A stretch of 64,000 nt of DNA from an uncultured Odoribacter sp. (GTDB taxonomy: Bacteria; Bacteroidota; Bacteroidia; Bacteroidales; Marinifilaceae): assembly GCA_900541415.1 (NCBI GenBank), contig UQJP01000009.1, positions 62,001-126,000 on the forward strand. Reading direction: 5' to 3'. The notes beneath the pieces were generated by a model. The model saw only the letters and a program-made list of their open reading frames with translations, ran no database searches and was not told where the DNA came from. The translations under genes were made by a program, and so were the position numbers. Each line of letters starts with the position of its first letter. Position 1 is the stretch's first letter. Of this stretch, positions 1 to 8,561 are shown piece by piece.

Positions 1-1
1 T

Positions 2-1729
2 TTTACGCAGGAAATCCGTTCGGTGGATAAGAACGGGAATGTCAGTGTGAAGAAATTCAAAGAGCCGTGTTGGCTGAAACCGGAATTGGTGAAAGATTCC
101 CTTTACTCCACCCGGAACGAGGGGGCTTTGTGTTTCAGTGCCGATGGCAATACTCTTTATTTCACTTCTTCCAGAATTGTCGACGGGTATAACCGGGGAA
201 CGAGGATTTATAAAGTGAGCAAAGGAAATAGCCGGGACGATTCCGGAGATAAACAGGCTGGGTGGATCAATCTGTCGAAATCCGGAATATGCGGGGATTC
301 TGTTTCTGTGGGACATCCGGCGTTGACGCCTGACGGGAAGCGTCTTTATTTTGTGACCGACCAGTTGCCGGGAGGATTCGGAGGAAAAGATATTTGGTAT
401 GTGGAAAACCGGGAAGGGAAATGGAGCGATCCCGTGAACGCCGGGGAAACGATCAATACTTCCGGGGACGAAATGTATCCTTATGTGCGGGATAACGGCG
501 ATTTGTATTTTGCTTCCAATGGGCATTATGGTATGGGAGGTTTAGACCTTTACCGGGTGGAGAACATCGATGGAAAGGAACAGTTGAGGCATTTGCCTGC
601 TCCGATCAATTCGTTTGCCGATGATTTCGGGATTGTTTTTAAACCCGGTACGGACGAAGGGTTATTGAGTTCATCCCGTTCGGGCAGGAGTGATAATATA
701 TATAGCTTTTGTTTTATTCCCCAGCAGTTACAGGTGAGGATGCTGGCCCGTAATGCGATAACCGAATTGCCGATCGCTAAAGTACAGGTCACGGTGACCT
801 CTGATAATGGAGATGTGGTATACCTGGAAACCGATTCGGTCGGAATGGCTTCTATGCCTGTGGTATCCGACCGGGAATATGTTTTTGTTACTGAAAATTC
901 AGCGTTCCTGAAAGGAAAGGGAACCGTATCGACTTACCGGGAAAAGTCCGACCGACTGTATGAATTGGCTGTGGATATGCAGCCGATTGAAAAGCCGATC
1001 GTTATTCCCAATATTTATTTTGATGTGGCTAAATGGGATTTGCGTCCGGAAGCTAAGGAGAATTTGAATGAGTTGTTGGTTATTTTGAAAGATAATCCGA
1101 ACATTGCAATTGAGTTGTCGGCACATACGGATATGGTGGGAAATGACAAGGCCAACATGGTTTTGTCGGAAAACCGGGCACAATCGGTGGTGGATTACCT
1201 GATTGAAAAGGGAGTATACTGGGACAGGCTGGAGGCTAAAGGATATGGAGAAACACAGCCCCGGCAGATTAATGAAAAAGATGCGAAGGCATACCCTTTC
1301 CTGAAAGTGGGGGATGTTCTGAACGAACGATTTGTGAACCGCTTGCGGGGAGCTCAAAGAGAAGATGCTTTGCAATTGAACAGGCGTATCGAATTTAAAG
1401 TATTGCGGACAAATTACAAGCCCGGCCCTAATTCTTTGCATAATCCCAATCGAAAAGCGATAGCCGTAGAAGAAAAGCAGACCGTTAATATCGGTAAGAC
1501 TCAGTTGCGGGATTTGAAAAGCGTAGAGGGCAAATTCTTTACCCTGCAGTTAGGCGTATTCAGGAATGTCCCTGCTTTAATCGATCAGTTTAAAGTGGTA
1601 TTTACCGAAAAAGTGAAAGACGGTATTGTGCGTTATTGTACGGGAATCTACGACACCCGCGAGGAAGCGGCGGCGGCGGCGGCTCAATTAAAGGCAAAGG
1701 GCATTGAAACAATGATCCGGGAATATTGA
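2..1729 (+). CDS. PD40 / CNA-B-like / OmpA / SPOR envelope protein (5' end outside window)
   Basis: The reading frame is open from base 2, so the true start lies left of the window; the GTG at 23 is internal. About the first 230 visible residues contain PD40 beta-propeller blades (ALTPDGKRLYFVTD, KDIWYVENREGKW). A carboxypeptidase-regulatory/CNA-B-like sandwich follows at about 240-310. An OmpA peptidoglycan-binding domain comes next (IYFDVAKWDLRPEA, LSAHTDMVGND, LNRRIEFKVL). The C-terminal ~65 residues look like a SPOR domain (FFTLQLGVFRN to the end). The protein probably sits in the periplasm, attached to the outer membrane and holding peptidoglycan. The order propeller, regulatory sandwich, OmpA matches PorE-type proteins of the type IX secretion system. 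The same order also occurs in other Bacteroidota proteins, so PorE is only a possibility. The OmpA domain has an insert of about 40 residues before its last motif. Confidence 0.85.
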   Translation, partial: FTQEIRSVDKNGNVSVKKFKEPCWLKPELVKDSLYSTRNEGALCFSADGNTLYFTSSRIVDGYNRGTRIYKVSKGNSRDDSGDKQAGWINLSKSGICGDSVSVGHPALTPDGKRLYFVTDQLPGGFGGKDIWYVENREGKWSDPVNAGETINTSGDEMYPYVRDNGDLYFASNGHYGMGGLDLYRVENIDGKEQLRHLPAPINSFADDFGIVFKPGTDEGLLSSSRSGRSDNIYSFCFIPQQLQVRMLARNAITELPIAKVQVTVTSDNGDVVYLETDSVGMASMPVVSDREYVFVTENSAFLKGKGTVSTYREKSDRLYELAVDMQPIEKPIVIPNIYFDVAKWDLRPEAKENLNELLVILKDNPNIAIELSAHTDMVGNDKANMVLSENRAQSVVDYLIEKGVYWDRLEAKGYGETQPRQINEKDAKAYPFLKVGDVLNERFVNRLRGAQREDALQLNRRIEFKVLRTNYKPGPNSLHNPNRKAIAVEEKQTVNIGKTQLRDLKSVEGKFFTLQLGVFRNVPALIDQFKVVFTEKVKDGIVRYCTGIYDTREEAAAAAAQLKAKGIETMIREY

Positions 1730-1761
1730 TCCCGGCAGAAATGGCCAACGGCGTAAAGCGG

Positions 1762-2127
1762 TTAGCGTAGAAAGAATTTCCTGACCCGATTGTCGATAAA
1801 TAGTAATAAAAGAGCTGCCCCACCGACAATGATAGCCAAAGTCAGGGTGTGGCCGGCAGATTCCGTCGGTACGGGGAATATGTCCCTGAATATTTTCAAC
1901 ATATCAATCGACAAGTGCCGGAAGATTCCGATAAGCAGGAAGATCATAGCAACAGAGGCGAGGGATACGGCAGTCCAAACTCCCCATACGTTTCTACGGC
2001 GGCGCGTTTCATTGGCCTTTTCTATGTGTTGTAGAATGCCGGAATTTAATCCCGGTGGTAATTGTTCTTCCGGTAGCTGCTTAAATAGCTGTTTTAGGGC
2101 TTTATCCGTATATATTTTATCTGCCAT
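1762..2127 (-). CDS. small inner-membrane protein downstream of ECF sigma, putative anti-sigma-like
   Basis: A 121-residue protein with a cytoplasmic-looking N-terminus (DKALKQLFKQLPEEQLPPGLNSGIL) and a basic stretch (RRRRN). Two hydrophobic segments follow at about 50-70 and 92-110, and the C-terminus is basic. It lies 34 bp downstream of the ECF sigma gene on the same strand, so the two are probably cotranscribed. An N-terminal helical region followed by membrane helices is what a small membrane anti-sigma factor would look like, but I do not recognise a named zinc or FecR-type domain. That role is inferred from position only. Its 3' end converges on the upstream OmpA-family gene with a 32-bp gap. 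Confidence 0.7.
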   Translation of the reverse strand: MADKIYTDKALKQLFKQLPEEQLPPGLNSGILQHIEKANETRRRRNVWGVWTAVSLASVAMIFLLIGIFRHLSIDMLKIFRDIFPVPTESAGHTLTLAIIVGGAALLLLFIDNRVRKFFLR

Positions 2128-2161
2128 AGTTTTTATCTTTCTGCAATTATACTAAATTATA

Positions 2162-2707
2162 TCAGTTACTGTTTAGCATCAGATAAAGTTTTTTTCGGAT
2201 GCGGTGCAGTTTTACTTTTACGTTACTGCTTGAAAGTGCTGTGACTTCAGCAATATCCTCGATTGTTTTTTCTTCCATATAGAACAGGGTGATGATTCCC
2301 CGTTCGTCCGGGGATAGTTTATCTATCGCCCGGTGTAGTGCCTGTAAATTTTCTTCAGTGACCGTATTTTCAAAAGCTTCGTCCACATCCCGGTCGGAAA
2401 TGTTGTTCATAGTTTGCTCTTCTATGTAAAGAAATTCCTGTTTCTTTTTGCGGGTATATGAAATGGCTGTGTTATAAGCGACACGATATAGCCAGGTGGA
2501 AAAAAGACTGTTTCCCTGAAAGTTTTTTAAGGTCCGGTATATTTTCAGAAAAACATCCTGTGTCAATTCCTCCGCATCTTCCTGATTACGGATGATTCCG
2601 CAGATTAATAAAAAGACAGGTTTACTATAATGTTCTACGATATGACCGAAACATTCCGTATCGCCATTTTGTATCCGTCTAATATATAGCTCGTCCTGTG
2701 TTTTCAT
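2162..2707 (-). CDS. ECF-family RNA polymerase sigma factor
   Basis: A sigma-70 family extracytoplasmic-function factor of 181 residues. Region 2 is visible as AEELTQDVFLKIYRTLKNFQ followed by FSTWLYRVAYNTAIS. Region 4 is visible as IDKLSPDERGIITLFYMEEKTIEDIA with the helix-turn-helix ALSSSNVKVKLHRIRKKL. I chose the ATG at 2707 (MKTQDELYI) rather than an in-frame TTG at 2725, because the family normally begins just before the ELYIRRIQNGD segment. It directs core polymerase to a small regulon. The small membrane protein downstream may control it. Target promoters cannot be told from this window. Confidence 0.93.
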   Translation of the reverse strand: MKTQDELYIRRIQNGDTECFGHIVEHYSKPVFLLICGIIRNQEDAEELTQDVFLKIYRTLKNFQGNSLFSTWLYRVAYNTAISYTRKKKQEFLYIEEQTMNNISDRDVDEAFENTVTEENLQALHRAIDKLSPDERGIITLFYMEEKTIEDIAEVTALSSSNVKVKLHRIRKKLYLMLNSN

Positions 2708-3266
2708 GTTGCCTATTGGACGCAAGTTACGTATTTCGGTTACACTTTTTTGTTAAAAAAATACAGATATATATATATTTAAAAGTAGTATCAAATTAAG
2801 AAATTGAATATTAAACGATTGTGGATTCATGAATAAGCGGGGCAATGAAAACGGAGTCTAAAAAATGCGTTTTTCCACTAAACAGAGATTGCGTGGGAGA
2901 AAATGGAATTCATCTTAAACGGATTCTTCTTTTCGGACAGGAAATGCTATTTTATCCGTGCATCAAAGCTATGGATACTACCGGATAATAGGAAAAATTT
3001 TAAAATCTGGTAACTTTGAAATGGCACCGATTTTGTTATATTTTTATATTGTGGCGGGAAAGCACAGATGGTTTGCAAAGTGATGATTTAAATGTTGGCA
3101 GTCGTGATTATCTGGAATTTCGGAGGTGGTTGCTTGGGTCTACCAATAATAGGAACATTAAAAAATAGAACGAAAAATTATTTTTTTTCCCAAAGTTGTA
3201 ACCTGCTTTTGCTTTATGCGTCAAATGGGCAAAACAAAACAATTATTCACTTTAACACTTTGAATT
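2708..3266. other. intergenic region between divergent sigma-factor and DUF6249 genes
   Basis: About 560 AT-rich bases without a convincing gene. A TAnnTTTG box (TAACTTTG) lies at 3011-3018 on the plus strand and may be part of a promoter for the gene at 3267, although no matching -33 TTTG is seen at the usual distance. A plus-strand open frame at 3092-3331 has no protein-like composition and was not accepted. Confidence 0.4.
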
Positions 3267-3665
3267 ATGGGTTATATTATTGCTCCTTTTATTGTTGGCA
3301 TGATTTGTGCTACTATTTATGGCTTATTTGAACTATTTGCCCGCCGGAAAGAACGGATTGCTATTATTGAAAAATTGGCAGAGGGAAAAACTTTTGGACA
3401 AATAGAAGGAAAGATCGATCTTTCATTTAATAGATCGTATTCATTTTGGGGATTAAGGGGCGGATGCCTGATGTTGGGTTTGGGAGTCGGTTTGATTTTG
3501 GGAATCACCATTACCGATAGGACACTTGGTCTTTCCGGGGATATAGGTTGGAGAATGAGAGAAATTCAGGATGTTATTTACGGTGGATCGGTGCTTTTAT
3601 GCGGAGGTGTTGGATTATTACTCGCGTTCCTTATTGAAATGTTTTGCTTTAAAAATAGAAAATAA
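3267..3665 (+). CDS. small membrane protein, DUF6249-like
   Basis: A 132-residue integral membrane protein with three hydrophobic segments (about 1-22, 67-88 and 108-127) and a charged cytoplasmic stretch (ARRKERIAIIEKLAEGK). The layout of one helix, a short charged loop and two glycine-rich helices resembles the DUF6249 family, which is often found near ECF sigma genes in Bacteroidota. The family assignment is from memory of its pattern. It is transcribed away from the sigma factor. Function is unknown; a link to the sigma regulon is inferred only from adjacency. A strong terminator follows. Confidence 0.75.
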   Translation: MGYIIAPFIVGMICATIYGLFELFARRKERIAIIEKLAEGKTFGQIEGKIDLSFNRSYSFWGLRGGCLMLGLGVGLILGITITDRTLGLSGDIGWRMREIQDVIYGGSVLLCGGVGLLLAFLIEMFCFKNRK

Positions 3666-3694
3666 GATTGATCACCATTGATTTTTAGTTTGGA

Positions 3695-3734
3695 GGGGAT
3701 TATTTCCGAAAGGGAATAGTCCCCCAGTTTTTTT
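3695..3734 (+). terminator. rho-independent terminator after DUF6249-like gene
   Basis: A 13-bp stem with a few G-U pairs (GGGGATTATTTCC / GGGAATAGTCCCC, tetraloop around GAAA) is followed by a run of T. It lies 30 bp after the stop codon. Confidence 0.8.
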
Positions 3735-3805
3735 AGGTTTAATTAAAAAAATGAATCATGGATTTCCGGTAAGCCTGATTTTATCGGGTGGGTAAGGAGA
3801 TATAA

Positions 3806-3845
3806 AAACAGGAGGAGATATATTTCATTTTATCTCCTCCTGTTT
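3806..3845 (-). terminator. rho-independent terminator, likely for histidine phosphatase
   Basis: Perfect 15-bp inverted repeat (AAACAGGAGGAGATA and its complement) with a 10-nt loop. On the minus strand it is followed by a short T run, and it sits 26 bp past the phosphatase stop. It may also work in the plus direction. Confidence 0.75.
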
Positions 3846-3870
3846 CCTTTAGCGATAGAACGCACAGTCT

Positions 3871-5139
3871 TTAGAACGCCGCCAGTTTATTCCTGTAATA
3901 GGTTTCGACATCTTTCCAATGGTAATAGGGAGCAATATCGCTTTTAACGGGAAGTGTCATTTCGTGCTCGTTCAGCATCACTTTCACCAAAATATCATCA
4001 CTTCCTTTTTTGCGGAAGAAAACAAACTGAACATTACTTGCCATCGGGAATATCCGATAGTTCCGCCATACTTCAGCAACTTTATCCGCATCTTTCGTCT
4101 GGTAACCGCAATCCCCCAATTCCAGTAGACAGGCAAAAGGCATTAAACAAACTTCATGTCCGAAACGGAGAGTGGCACTATTCTCTTTTTTCGTGATACA
4201 GGTATCTGCTGTGTTCAATATATTCTTCAGCAGGTCTGCTTCCGAATAAGGAATCCTGCCTTTATTCAGGGGAGAAGGCCCGTAATTTAAATACCAGTCG
4301 TAGTTGTCGGCTAACCACAAATCATAACATTCGTCTTCCGTAAAAATGGAATAAAGCTCTAAGTCTGTATCATGGCTTTGCATATTGCCTGCCAACTTAA
4401 ATAAGTCTGTCATCAGCTTATTTTCGTCTATTTTCCATTTCACGTAATCCCGGTTGTTGAAAAGGGCGTTCATTAAACGTTCCGGATGAAGGTGTGCCTT
4501 TTGGAATTTATTATTGGCTGAAACGAGTTCATCCGATTTACGGAGTTTCCTGAATTCTTCATCGCTCGAACTGCCTATGTAATACATGTCGTGGGAACTG
4601 GCATCGTTCTTAAATTTCAGTTTCGGATTCAAGGATTGTAATTTCAGGCATTCCGAAGTCATGGAAAGGATGCAACGAATGACAACAGAGGAACGTGCGT
4701 CTATTTCTGCTTCCCCCTGAAATACTTCAGGATAATTTTTATACATTCTCTCGGCAATGCCTCTGTGCTGGCGGGCTCCCAGCGGAGTGAGTTCCCCATA
4801 TCTTTGCTTTGCCATTCCGGCCATGCTGTCGAGAACATTTAAAACCTGTTTTCCCAATGGGGTAAGCACGCCGTATTGGTCTGCTTCACGCATAAGGCTC
4901 AATGGTTTTTCATAATCGTTTGAGTTAATCAAAAAACGGGAACCATGACGGGCGTAATGGCTCAGGTAGAATGGTTTATATCCTTTGGGCGGTGCGGTCA
5001 GTGTACCTGTCGGTGTGGGATAAGCATAATAATTACTGGCCGAACGGCGGATGTCGGCAGAAATCTCTTCTTTTGCTGTTTGTGCGAATAATTCTAATAC
5101 CAAACAGCAAGCAATACCTAATAGCAGGAAGCGTTTCAT
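3871..5139 (-). CDS. secreted histidine-type acid phosphatase (phytase/MINPP-like)
   Basis: A branch-2 histidine phosphatase of 422 residues with a signal peptide (MKRFLLLGIACCLVLELFAQ), so probably periplasmic. The catalytic RHGSR motif is in HYARHGSRFL, near residue 64. The second catalytic site appears as RFGHEVCLMPF near residue 345, with HE where classic acid phytases carry HD. This resembles the H-A-E type motif of multiple inositol polyphosphate phosphatases. The reaction would be stepwise release of phosphate from a phosphorylated sugar or inositol; the substrate is not shown by sequence. It is a single gene with its own terminator and a 415-bp upstream region. Confidence 0.88.
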   Translation of the reverse strand: MKRFLLLGIACCLVLELFAQTAKEEISADIRRSASNYYAYPTPTGTLTAPPKGYKPFYLSHYARHGSRFLINSNDYEKPLSLMREADQYGVLTPLGKQVLNVLDSMAGMAKQRYGELTPLGARQHRGIAERMYKNYPEVFQGEAEIDARSSVVIRCILSMTSECLKLQSLNPKLKFKNDASSHDMYYIGSSSDEEFRKLRKSDELVSANNKFQKAHLHPERLMNALFNNRDYVKWKIDENKLMTDLFKLAGNMQSHDTDLELYSIFTEDECYDLWLADNYDWYLNYGPSPLNKGRIPYSEADLLKNILNTADTCITKKENSATLRFGHEVCLMPFACLLELGDCGYQTKDADKVAEVWRNYRIFPMASNVQFVFFRKKGSDDILVKVMLNEHEMTLPVKSDIAPYYHWKDVETYYRNKLAAF

Positions 5140-5554
5140 ATTTCTGATTTAATTTTATAGAATGTTAGAGTCAAAATTAATTAAAATTGAAATCCCTGCT
5201 CTATAATTTATAATAATTATTTGTGAAAAAATAGCTTGGCTCGTTTCTTCTGAATAGCGGGTTTTATATATCTATTTGTTTGAATTTTAGGATGTTGTGA
5301 AAGAGTAGGAGGACTGGATATATACATTTCAGAAAGCTCTGTGGATTTTTCCTGTCTTTAGTATAAAATATCCGGCTACTGCTAAGAGATAACTGTTATT
5401 TATCGGTTAAACGTATTTAAATATTGTTATTTATCTTGTCGATGACGCATACTTCGGAGAATTGTTTCTTTTGTTTTGGGATTTATTTAATTTTGACCGT
5501 ATCATAGAAGATAATAGCAGACAATAGATTTGACTGCGTAATAATCTGTTACCT
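5140..5554. other. AT-rich intergenic region between divergent genes
   Basis: No gene seen in 415 bases. A TAnnTTTG-like -7 box (TAGATTTG) at 5525-5532 lies 23 bp before the Crp-like gene and is the likeliest promoter. A TTTG at 5492-5495 is further away than the usual -33 spacing. No clear hairpins or repeats. Confidence 0.4.
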
Positions 5555-6130
5555 ATGGGAAAAGAACGTGAAATTATCGATAGGCTGATTGGAAAGATTT
5601 ATCCGGTGAGTGAGGTAGGAAGACAAAAATTGTCTGATATACTGATGCGTTTTCATTTGGAAAAAGGAGATTATTTTCTTCATGAAAGGCAGGTGTGCAA
5701 ATACATCGGTTTTGTGGAACAGGGAATGGTGAGACAGTTTTACACCAAAGGAAACCGGGATTTGACGGAACATTTCACTTATGAAAACGGTGTTTTTCTC
5801 TGTTTGGAAAGTTTTTTCAGGCAAATTCCCAGCTATTTGCAGGTGGAGGTATTGGAAGAATCCGTGATTTATGCGCTTCCTCATGATGCTCTGATGCAGC
5901 TTATCCGGGAAAGGCAGGAAATACATTATCTTTATTCCGGTATACTTGAGAATTGCCTGATTATTTCGCAGCAAAAGGCAGACGCTTCACGTTTTGAAAC
6001 GGCACATGAAAGGTATAACCGTTTACTTTCCCAGCATCCCGAGATCGTGAAACGTGCCCCCCTGAACTATATCGCCTCTTATCTGGGTATGACCCCTGAA
6101 ACTTTAAGCAGGGTTAGGGCGGGAGGCTAA
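5555..6130 (+). CDS. Crp/Fnr-family transcriptional regulator
   Basis: A 191-residue cyclic-nucleotide-binding-fold regulator. The N-terminal ~120 residues form the sensory beta-barrel (LEKGDYFLHERQVCKYIGFVEQG, TYENGVFLCLESFF). A dimer helix precedes a Crp-type helix-turn-helix at the C-terminus (APLNYIASYLGMTPETLSRVR). The barrel lacks the RPR-type cAMP-binding signature, as is usual in Bacteroidota members, so the ligand is unknown. It ends only 3 bp from the convergent MATE gene, and a role in controlling that pump is possible but not shown. Confidence 0.88.
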   Translation: MGKEREIIDRLIGKIYPVSEVGRQKLSDILMRFHLEKGDYFLHERQVCKYIGFVEQGMVRQFYTKGNRDLTEHFTYENGVFLCLESFFRQIPSYLQVEVLEESVIYALPHDALMQLIRERQEIHYLYSGILENCLIISQQKADASRFETAHERYNRLLSQHPEIVKRAPLNYIASYLGMTPETLSRVRAGG

Positions 6131-6133
6131 GGG

Positions 6134-7522
6134 TTAAGCTGCTTTCAATGTATCTTCCGAAGAGGATAGGGGTTTTACCTTTGTGAAGGTTTTTCCGATC
6201 CATTTGCGGCTATTCCAGCGACGGACAAAAATCACGGCCCGGATGTTTTCATCGAGTAGAAAGGCGAACCACATCCCGGCTAATCCCCAGCCTAACTGAA
6301 TTCCAAAAACGTAACTGAGATAAGTGGCCACACCCCACATCACGATCACTCCTGTAATGAAAGGGTAGGTTACATCGCCTACGGCATTCAGAACGTTTAC
6401 CGAAAGGATATTGACCGCCCTGCCCACTTCAAGAAGTATGTCCACACAAAGAATGATTATACCTAAATGGACGACCTCCGGGTTGTTTGTCAGGAAACTA
6501 AAAATAAATTTACCGAGTCCTGCGGTGATAACCGCCATGATTAAAGAAATCAGCACAGAAATTTTCATGCAGTAGCGTTGCAGGACGTAAGCGGCATGAG
6601 TTTTATCGGCTCCCACTAAATGACCGATGCAGATGGCACCTCCCTGCCCGATGGCTATTGCAAATACATAGGTGAACATCACGATGTTCATGGCATAGGT
6701 GCGGGCGGTGAGGGCGGCTGTGCTTACCAGAATCGTAAAGTAGGTCACAACCACTTGTGAAAGGCTATATGAAATCTGTTCTCCGGCTGCGGGCAGCCCG
6801 ATATATAGTAAATTTCTCAGTTTGTCTATCGGGAAAGGACGAAACAACGATAACGGTATACGTGGCGTGACTTTACGGAACAGTAAATAAGCTAATAAGA
6901 GCATTGCAATTAAACGGCATGTTGAGGTAGAAATGGCTGCACCTTCCACTCCCAAAGCCGGCATGCCGAATTTGCCGAATATCAGGGTGTAGTTACCGAT
7001 GATATTTAAAATGTTCATTAATAAAGTTACCCGCATGGGATAATAGGCCATGTTATGACTTCGTAAAATGGCCGACAAGGTTAGTGCTACTGCCTGTAAA
7101 AATGCGCAACCTCCCACTATTCGCATGTACGACAATCCTTCTCCGATCAATTCCGGGGCAAGATCCATCATTTGAAGCAATTGCCTGCCGAAGAAAAACA
7201 AAAAAGCACTGGTGATTATTCCGATCACGGCATTGAATAGCAAGGATACGCCTATCGTCTGGAGAACATTGGTGTGTTGTTTGGCTCCAAGATATTGTGA
7301 ACAAAGAACGGATGTTCCTAAAGTGGTCACCCCGAAAACGATGAAAATCATGTTCAGCAATTGATTCACCACGCCCACAGCCGCTACTGTTTCGTCTGAA
7401 TGGCGGCTGAGCATGATAATATCGGTTGTGCCTAAAAGAATAACAAGCAGGGTCTCTATAAAAATAGGAGCTGCCAGGTTAAACAATTGTTTCCGAAGAA
7501 CTTGTTGGCGTTTGATGAACAT
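6134..7522 (-). CDS. MATE-family multidrug efflux transporter
   Basis: A 462-residue polytopic membrane protein with about twelve hydrophobic segments in two homologous halves, as usual for MATE (440-470 aa). N-terminal signature: LFNLAAPIFIETLLVILLGTTDIIMLS, then AAVGVVNQLLNM. The second half begins near LYIGLPAAGEQISYSLSQVVV with AIAIGQGGAICIGHLVGA. It would export cationic compounds in exchange for Na+ or H+. The substrate cannot be told from the sequence. It converges on the Crp-like gene with a 3-bp gap. Confidence 0.93.
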   Translation of the reverse strand: MFIKRQQVLRKQLFNLAAPIFIETLLVILLGTTDIIMLSRHSDETVAAVGVVNQLLNMIFIVFGVTTLGTSVLCSQYLGAKQHTNVLQTIGVSLLFNAVIGIITSAFLFFFGRQLLQMMDLAPELIGEGLSYMRIVGGCAFLQAVALTLSAILRSHNMAYYPMRVTLLMNILNIIGNYTLIFGKFGMPALGVEGAAISTSTCRLIAMLLLAYLLFRKVTPRIPLSLFRPFPIDKLRNLLYIGLPAAGEQISYSLSQVVVTYFTILVSTAALTARTYAMNIVMFTYVFAIAIGQGGAICIGHLVGADKTHAAYVLQRYCMKISVLISLIMAVITAGLGKFIFSFLTNNPEVVHLGIIILCVDILLEVGRAVNILSVNVLNAVGDVTYPFITGVIVMWGVATYLSYVFGIQLGWGLAGMWFAFLLDENIRAVIFVRRWNSRKWIGKTFTKVKPLSSSEDTLKAA

Positions 7523-7678
7523 TTTTTATTTTCTCGCAAAAATAGATGGAATCTTGCATTGCTGGCTTGATTTATATCAAAAAATGCAATACCTTTTTTC
7601 TGTTTCCGGGAGGAGATTTTTTCTGCTTTTTGAACGATTTTTCTCGCGAAAAAATGCTGATTTTGAAGATAAAATTTG

Positions 7679-7686
7679 TATATTTG
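7679..7686 (+). promoter_or_regulatory. -7 TAnnTTTG box before antitoxin-like gene
   Basis: TATATTTG matches the Bacteroidota -7 consensus and ends 4 bp before the chosen ATG at 7691. The transcript would therefore have almost no leader. No -33 TTTG sits at the standard spacing; a TTTG at 7662-7665 is too close. Confidence 0.35.
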
Positions 7687-7690
7687 TAAC

Positions 7691-7867
7691 ATGAAAAGAA
7701 CAATCAAAAATACAGTACAGATTATTCCTGTTCGCCCGGTCGAGCGTAAAAATATTCTCGAATCTACTATCGCCTCTTTTCGTATCGAAGGTATTTTTTT
7801 ACCGGATACAAAAATCCAGTCCATTTATGACCGGGTGAATGAAAAACTCAGAAAAGACTATCGATAA
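7691..7867 (+). CDS. YhfG/FicA-like Fic antitoxin (58 aa)
   Basis: A small basic protein carrying the Fic-inhibitory pattern [S/T]xxxE[G/N]: IASFRIEGIFLP contains S29-FRI-E33-G34. The flanking layout (AS-x-R-[IL]-EG-x-x-x-P, then a charged helix ending EKLRKDYR) resembles E. coli YhfG, the partner of Fic, from memory. In class I Fic systems this helix enters the active site, and its Glu blocks ATP positioning. I chose the ATG at 7691 over an earlier in-frame ATG at 7676, which would overlap the -7 box. The gene is convergent with the Fic gene and overlaps its 3' end by 20 bp, unlike the usual antitoxin-toxin operon order. The motif match is clear; the function is inferred. Confidence 0.7.
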   Translation: MKRTIKNTVQIIPVRPVERKNILESTIASFRIEGIFLPDTKIQSIYDRVNEKLRKDYR

Positions 7868-8423
7868 TTCTTTCCATGGGGAGATAATTTTTCTCACTCA
7901 CCCGTTGTACTGCTATTATATATTCCCTGAAATTAATTTTATTGAATCTCAACCCTTCATATCCCTGTTTTCTGACCATTAGATTGGCCAATATGCGGGC
8001 AGTCCGTCCATTCCCTTCACGGAAAGGATGAATAAAAAGTAATTCCCCGTGTACTTTGGCAACATCCCTGACTAAAGAATGTTTGTCGGGATATTCATCG
8101 GGTAATTTTGTCAATACTTCATTTTCAAATAGCTGCATGCTTTCCGGGATAAAACGGGCGGTGGGGAACAGGAATCCGTTTTTAGACATGTTTACGGTAC
8201 GGTATTTACCTGCAAAAGCGTATAAATGCCCTAAGGCCAGCTTGTGAATTTCTTTAATGTATTTGCAATTGAATCGGGTATGGGTGTCCAAATGTTCGGT
8301 GAACACAATCTCTGCTGTCAGAAACCCTTCAAATTCTGCTTCTGCTATTTCTTCCCTGTTGGTGAGCCCCAGTAGATTAGGGAGTTGTTCGCTTTCGGCC
8401 TCATTTGTGGTGTACTTATCCAT
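7848..8423 (-). CDS. fic: Fic-domain AMP transferase (Fic/DOC family)
   Basis: A 191-residue Fic protein. The complete catalytic motif HPFREGNGRTAR (HxFx[D/E]GNGRxxR) is present at about 132-143, so it is probably active in transferring AMP from ATP to a target hydroxyl. The N-terminal helices include EIHKLALGHLYAFAGKYRTVNMSK, the usual Fic lead-in with the flap region. No [S/T]xxxE[G/N] inhibitory motif is seen inside the protein, so it is not self-inhibited like class II or III enzymes. That fits control by the separate small protein on the opposite strand. The 3' ends of the two genes overlap by 20 bp. Confidence 0.9.
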   Translation of the reverse strand: MDKYTTNEAESEQLPNLLGLTNREEIAEAEFEGFLTAEIVFTEHLDTHTRFNCKYIKEIHKLALGHLYAFAGKYRTVNMSKNGFLFPTARFIPESMQLFENEVLTKLPDEYPDKHSLVRDVAKVHGELLFIHPFREGNGRTARILANLMVRKQGYEGLRFNKINFREYIIAVQRVSEKNYLPMERIIDSLF

Positions 8424-8528
8424 ATCCGTAGCCTTTAGAAGTAGTTCTGTAAATGTAAGAAAAATAATTATTATTTATTACTCATTCTACTTTTCATTTT
8501 CCTTGTTCTGTTTTCAGGTGCTTATTTA

Positions 8529-8536
8529 TATCTTTG
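8529..8536 (+). promoter_or_regulatory. -7 box upstream of tandem ABC ATPase gene
   Basis: TATCTTTG fits TAnnTTTG and lies 25 bp before the ATG at 8562. A purine-rich AGGAAG sits just upstream of the start. Confidence 0.4.
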
Positions 8537-8561
8537 CACGTTTACTAATCAGGAAGATAAA

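Noticed and set aside
899..1441. 180-codon minus-strand ORF
   Set aside because: It lies opposite the OmpA domain, with His/Phe/Gln-rich composition typical of a reversed frame.
3092..3331. 79-codon plus-strand ORF
   Set aside because: Overlaps the real DUF6249-like gene in another frame and has no recognisable pattern.
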